Source: Pseudomonas vancouverensis (lineage in GTDB: Bacteria > Pseudomonadota > Gammaproteobacteria > Pseudomonadales > Pseudomonadaceae). From it: a stretch of 64,000 nt of DNA. The DNA lies in the NCBI RefSeq assembly GCF_004348895.1, contig NZ_RRZK01000008.1, positions 248,001 through 312,000 of the forward strand, in the 5' to 3' direction. Shown piece after piece: positions 61,133-64,000 of the stretch; the stretch's first letter is position 1, and each line of letters opens with the position of its first letter. The notes beneath the pieces are model-generated. The model was not told the origin of the DNA. It worked only from the letters and a program-made list of their open reading frames with translations, and made no database searches. The position numbers were made by a program, and so were the translations under genes.

Positions 61133-61379
61133 GGAGGTGGGCTGCCTGGACGAGATCACGGGAAACGTAGGCACAGCTTATTCGTCGTGATTTCTGCATC
61201 AAGCGCCATTGAGTGAAGGCATTGAACACGGTTTGTGAATGATTATTCGGCGCCGGACCTAAGGAAACTACCTAGCTGTCTGCGCAAATTGCCGTAGGCC
61301 ATGGGGTTCGCCTCTATACCGTCCCAGCGAGGGCTGACTTAGGCTGTGGGCTTTTGGCAAATCGGTCGGCGGAGTCCTC

Positions 61380-62003
61380 ATGCGTTTATTTGAATTGATC
61401 ACCTTCACCGTGCGCGTGCGCACGGTCGCTCAGGCGCTGGCGCGTGTTGAAACGGCATTGCAGGACCCGCAAGTCGGCGGCGTGCTCATGGGCTGCTGGG
61501 CGTCGGAGATCGGTCAGTTGAACCAGATCTCGCTGCTGCGCGGCTACGGCGATGAGCAGCAGCGGCAAGCCGAGCGCGAGCGTTTTCTGTTGGACGGCCA
61601 GGCATTCGGCATCAACGAATTCATCACCGACCTGCGCATCGAGAACTACACGCTGTTTCCGTTCCTGGAGCCACTGAGTGCCGGGCGCCATGGCCCGTTC
61701 TACGAGCTGCGGGTGTACGACCTGGTCAGCAGCGGCCTGCAACCAACTCTCGTTGGCTGGAAAAAGGCCATCGAAGCGCGCACCGCCGAGCAGTATTCGC
61801 CGGTGTATGCCGCGTTCTATGCCACCGACGGTTCGTTGCCGCGCTATCTGCACATCTGGCCCTGGGCGACGCTGGAGCAACGTTTGCAAGTGCGCACCCA
61901 AGCGGTGGCGGACGGCGTTTGGCCACCGGAAAACTCCGGCCCACAGTTGCGTGACATGGCGTCGACCATCTACCTGCCGGCGAACTTCTCACCCCTGCAA
62001 TGA
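61380..62003 (+). CDS. NIPSNAP-family protein
   Basis: This is a 207-residue cytoplasmic protein with two ferredoxin-like (alpha-beta barrel) halves. The second half has YELRVYDLVSSGLQPTLVGWKKAIEARTAEQYSPVYAAFYATDGSLPRYLHIWPW, the NIPSNAP signature. Bacterial members often sit in catabolic operons, but their reaction is not settled. It starts with an ATG at 61380 and is followed by a LysR gene 127 bases later. Confidence 0.88.
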   Translation: MRLFELITFTVRVRTVAQALARVETALQDPQVGGVLMGCWASEIGQLNQISLLRGYGDEQQRQAERERFLLDGQAFGINEFITDLRIENYTLFPFLEPLSAGRHGPFYELRVYDLVSSGLQPTLVGWKKAIEARTAEQYSPVYAAFYATDGSLPRYLHIWPWATLEQRLQVRTQAVADGVWPPENSGPQLRDMASTIYLPANFSPLQ

Positions 62004-62130
62004 GCGGCGCGGACCGAGACTAGCCAGCGGTGAATTCAAGATGGTTGAATAGCGCTCCTTGCGCCTGTTATCCGGGCGCGTTCGAACCCTTCAGCCATCG
62101 GGAACCCCTGTGCTCAGAAACGTGACGGAC

Positions 62131-63033
62131 ATGGATTTGCGCCTGCTGCGCATTTTTTCCATTGTCGTGAAGTGCGGTGGTTTCACCGCGGCCCAGGCCG
62201 AACTGAACATGAGCCAGTCGAACATCAGCACGCACATCTCCGGGCTGGAAAAACGCCTCGGCTACCGGATCTGCGAGCGGGGCAAGGGTGGCTTTCGCCT
62301 GACGGAAAAAGGCCAGCGCATTCTCAAGGCGTCGTCGGCGCTGTTCGGCGCGGTGGATGCGTTTCGCGATGAAGCCCAGGACCTGGCGGGGCGCCTGGTC
62401 GGTGATCTGCACCTGGGGTTGGCCGATAACATCGCGACCTTGCCGACGGCGCGGGTTGATGCCGCGATTGCGCGGTTCTATCAGCGCGAACACGACATGC
62501 ACCTGCACATCTTCATCAACTCGCCGACCGAGCTGGAGTTGGCGGTGATTGACGGGCAGCTGGACATGGCGATTTCGTACTTCAGCCGACCCTTGCCGAC
62601 CCTGACCTATCAGCCGTTGTACATGGAAGAAATCGGTGTGTTCTGCGGGCGGGCGCATCCGTTGTTTACCGTCGAATCGCCGAGCCTGGAACAGCTCAAG
62701 GCCAGCGACTGGATTCGCCATGGTTTCCTGCCGGTCGATCAGGTTTTGCCGATCGCCCCGGAACACGCCTCGGCCACTGCCTACCACATGGAAGCGGTGG
62801 CCCACGGTGTGCTCGCCGGAACGCACCTGGGCTATCTGCCGGCGCACTACGCACGGCCATGGCTACAGAGCGGGGAGATGCGTGCGTTGCACCCTACAAC
62901 GCTGCGCTACGAGGTGCAGCACAGCATGATCACCCATGCCGGCCACCCGCAAAGCGAGGCGGTGCGCGCCTTCATTGCGGATTTGCTGGCCGAGCACGGA
63001 CTCGATGCAGGTATCAGCCCAGGCAGTGCGTGA
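62131..63033 (+). CDS. LysR-family transcriptional regulator
   Basis: This is a 300-residue regulator. The helix-turn-helix is at about 3-62 (LRLLRIFSIVVKCGGFTAAQAELNMSQSNISTHISGLEKRLG), with the effector domain from about 90 (GDLHLGLADNIATLPTARV). The ribosome site before ATG 62131 is weak, and a GTG three codons upstream is possible. It overlaps the convergent aldehyde dehydrogenase gene by 20 bases. It may control the NIPSNAP gene upstream or the dehydrogenase. Confidence 0.88.
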   Translation: MDLRLLRIFSIVVKCGGFTAAQAELNMSQSNISTHISGLEKRLGYRICERGKGGFRLTEKGQRILKASSALFGAVDAFRDEAQDLAGRLVGDLHLGLADNIATLPTARVDAAIARFYQREHDMHLHIFINSPTELELAVIDGQLDMAISYFSRPLPTLTYQPLYMEEIGVFCGRAHPLFTVESPSLEQLKASDWIRHGFLPVDQVLPIAPEHASATAYHMEAVAHGVLAGTHLGYLPAHYARPWLQSGEMRALHPTTLRYEVQHSMITHAGHPQSEAVRAFIADLLAEHGLDAGISPGSA

Positions 63034-64000
63034 CGTGCTTGACCGACTGATAGGCTGACAAACCCCAAGGCCCGAGTTCCCGGCCGATGCCGCTGCCCTT
63101 GGTGCCGCCCCAGGAGGTTTCGACGAACACCGCCTGAATCGAGTTGATCCACACGTGACCGACTTCCAGGGCATTGGCCACCCGTTCGGCGCGCTGAAGA
63201 TCGGCGCTGATCACCGTTGCCACCAGACCGAAGCGGCTGTCGTTGGCCAGCGTCAAAGCCTGTTCTTCGCTGCTGAAACGATGGCTGCACAGCACCGGAC
63301 CAAAGATCTCTTCGCTCCACAGACGGCTGGTCAGAGGCACGTCGGTATACAGCGTCGGGCAGACGAACCAGCCCGAATCACGCAGCACGTCACCGCCACT
63401 GGCACAGCGCAAACCTTCTGCACGGGCAATGGCGAAGTACTCGTTGACCTTGTTCCATTGCGCCAGGCTGGTCAGCGGCCCCATGTCGACTTCGCCGGTG
63501 AGCGGGTTGCCGACGCGCAGGGTTTCCAGTGCGGTTTTCAAACGTTCGCTCAGCGCATCGGCAATGCTGTCCTGCACCAGCAGGCGCGAGGTGGCCGAGC
63601 ACATCTGGCCGGCGTTCCAGCAGATGCCGGCGACAATCCATTCGACGGCCTGATCGAGGTCGCAATCGTCGAACACCACGATGGCCGATTTGCCCCCCAG
63701 TTCCAGGGTGACCGGTCGGCAATGGGTGGCGGAGCTGCGCATCACCTGGCTGCCGACGCCGTTGCTGCCGGTGAACGACAGCTTGTCCAGGCCCGGATGA
63801 TTACTCAGCGCCGCACCGGTTTCAGCCTTGCCGCCGACGATGTTCAGCACACCGGCGGGCAAGCCCACGGCATCGGCGATCTGGCCGTAAGTCTGTTCGA
63901 TCAGCGGCGTCACTTCGGAGGGTTTGAGCACCACAGTGCAACCGGCGGCGAGGGCCGGGGCGAGTTTCCAGGCGCTGGTCACCAGCGGGAAATTCCACGG
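63014..64000 (-). CDS. Aldehyde dehydrogenase, N-terminus cut by window edge
   Basis: This is the C-terminal 328 residues or so of an NAD(P)-dependent aldehyde dehydrogenase of the BetB class. From the right edge it reads PWNFPLVTSAWKLAPALAAG, then the cofactor site FTGSNGVGSQ, general base in LELGGKSAIVVF, and nucleophile cysteine in GQMCSATSRLL. It resembles the enzyme at 41082-42554 but is clearly a different paralogue. The missing part, about 160 residues, lies beyond position 64000. Its substrate cannot be stated. Confidence 0.93.
   Translation of the reverse strand, partial: PWNFPLVTSAWKLAPALAAGCTVVLKPSEVTPLIEQTYGQIADAVGLPAGVLNIVGGKAETGAALSNHPGLDKLSFTGSNGVGSQVMRSSATHCRPVTLELGGKSAIVVFDDCDLDQAVEWIVAGICWNAGQMCSATSRLLVQDSIADALSERLKTALETLRVGNPLTGEVDMGPLTSLAQWNKVNEYFAIARAEGLRCASGGDVLRDSGWFVCPTLYTDVPLTSRLWSEEIFGPVLCSHRFSSEEQALTLANDSRFGLVATVISADLQRAERVANALEVGHVWINSIQAVFVETSWGGTKGSGIGRELGPWGLSAYQSVKHVTHCLG

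Noticed and set aside
59204..61216. 670-residue open frame on the plus strand
   Set aside because: It mirrors the leuC/leuD-like genes, which have full family motifs. Its composition is typical of a shadow frame.
1..64000. Search by eye for tRNA, rRNA, CRISPR arrays, insertion sequences and phage genes
   Set aside because: None seen. Repeats present are REP/REPIN palindromes, not CRISPR: no regular spacing and no direct-repeat array.

Overview
The window is high-GC proteobacterial DNA that fits a Pseudomonas, most likely of the P. fluorescens group. The evidence is codon use, dense short REP palindromes built on GTGGGAGCGAGCTTGCTCGC, a HutH very like that of P. putida, a RocS/RocA/RocR-type regulatory locus, and many LysR-regulated catabolic islands. 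Genes are closely packed. I saw no tRNA, rRNA, CRISPR array, prophage or insertion sequence. One gene is cut at each edge: a fimbrial usher on the left and an aldehyde dehydrogenase on the right.

1-11.8 kb: a chaperone-usher fimbrial locus wrapped around its probable control system. Major pilin, chaperone and usher run leftwards; a second chaperone and a two-domain tip adhesin run rightwards. Between them lie a BvgS/RocS-type unorthodox sensor kinase, a LuxR-type response regulator and a receiver-EAL protein that should degrade c-di-GMP. A palindrome of the form RTAGGA-N4-TCCTA(C/A) recurs upstream of the usher, the sensor, the receiver-EAL gene and the second chaperone (degenerate left half there). 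It resembles the TTTCCTA heptads bound by Bordetella BvgA and is the best candidate operator of the system.

12-25 kb: a LysR gene divergent from a CynX-type MFS gene; a complete basic-amino-acid/histidine-type ABC importer followed by two translationally coupled amidohydrolases and a histidine ammonia-lyase; then an AraC regulator divergent from a PLP-dependent ammonia-lyase and an MFS gene.

25-39.8 kb: two OmpR-type two-component systems, a small lipoprotein, a four-repeat DUF347/COG4705 membrane protein, a third OmpR-type regulator without its own kinase, and a tripartite RND efflux operon in the order outer-membrane factor, adaptor, pump. An MHS-family transporter and an M20 amidohydrolase follow, divergent from a LysR gene.

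41-49.6 kb: a polyamine-type ABC importer with an aldehyde dehydrogenase, a RES/Xre toxin-antitoxin pair with a clear palindromic operator, a strongly structured non-coding stretch ahead of a small Pseudomonas-type ORF, and a LuxR-type regulator.

49.7-64 kb: a fosmidomycin-resistance-type MFS with a divergent AraC gene; a phosphonate island (PhnX, LysR, OPA-family transporter, iron-type alcohol dehydrogenase) that lacks PhnW and may process 2-hydroxyethylphosphonate; a 2-hydroxycarboxylate transporter with a LysR gene and a LeuC/LeuD-type isomerase; a NIPSNAP protein, another LysR gene and a partial aldehyde dehydrogenase. Functions come from reading translated sequence and recalling families; no database search was run.
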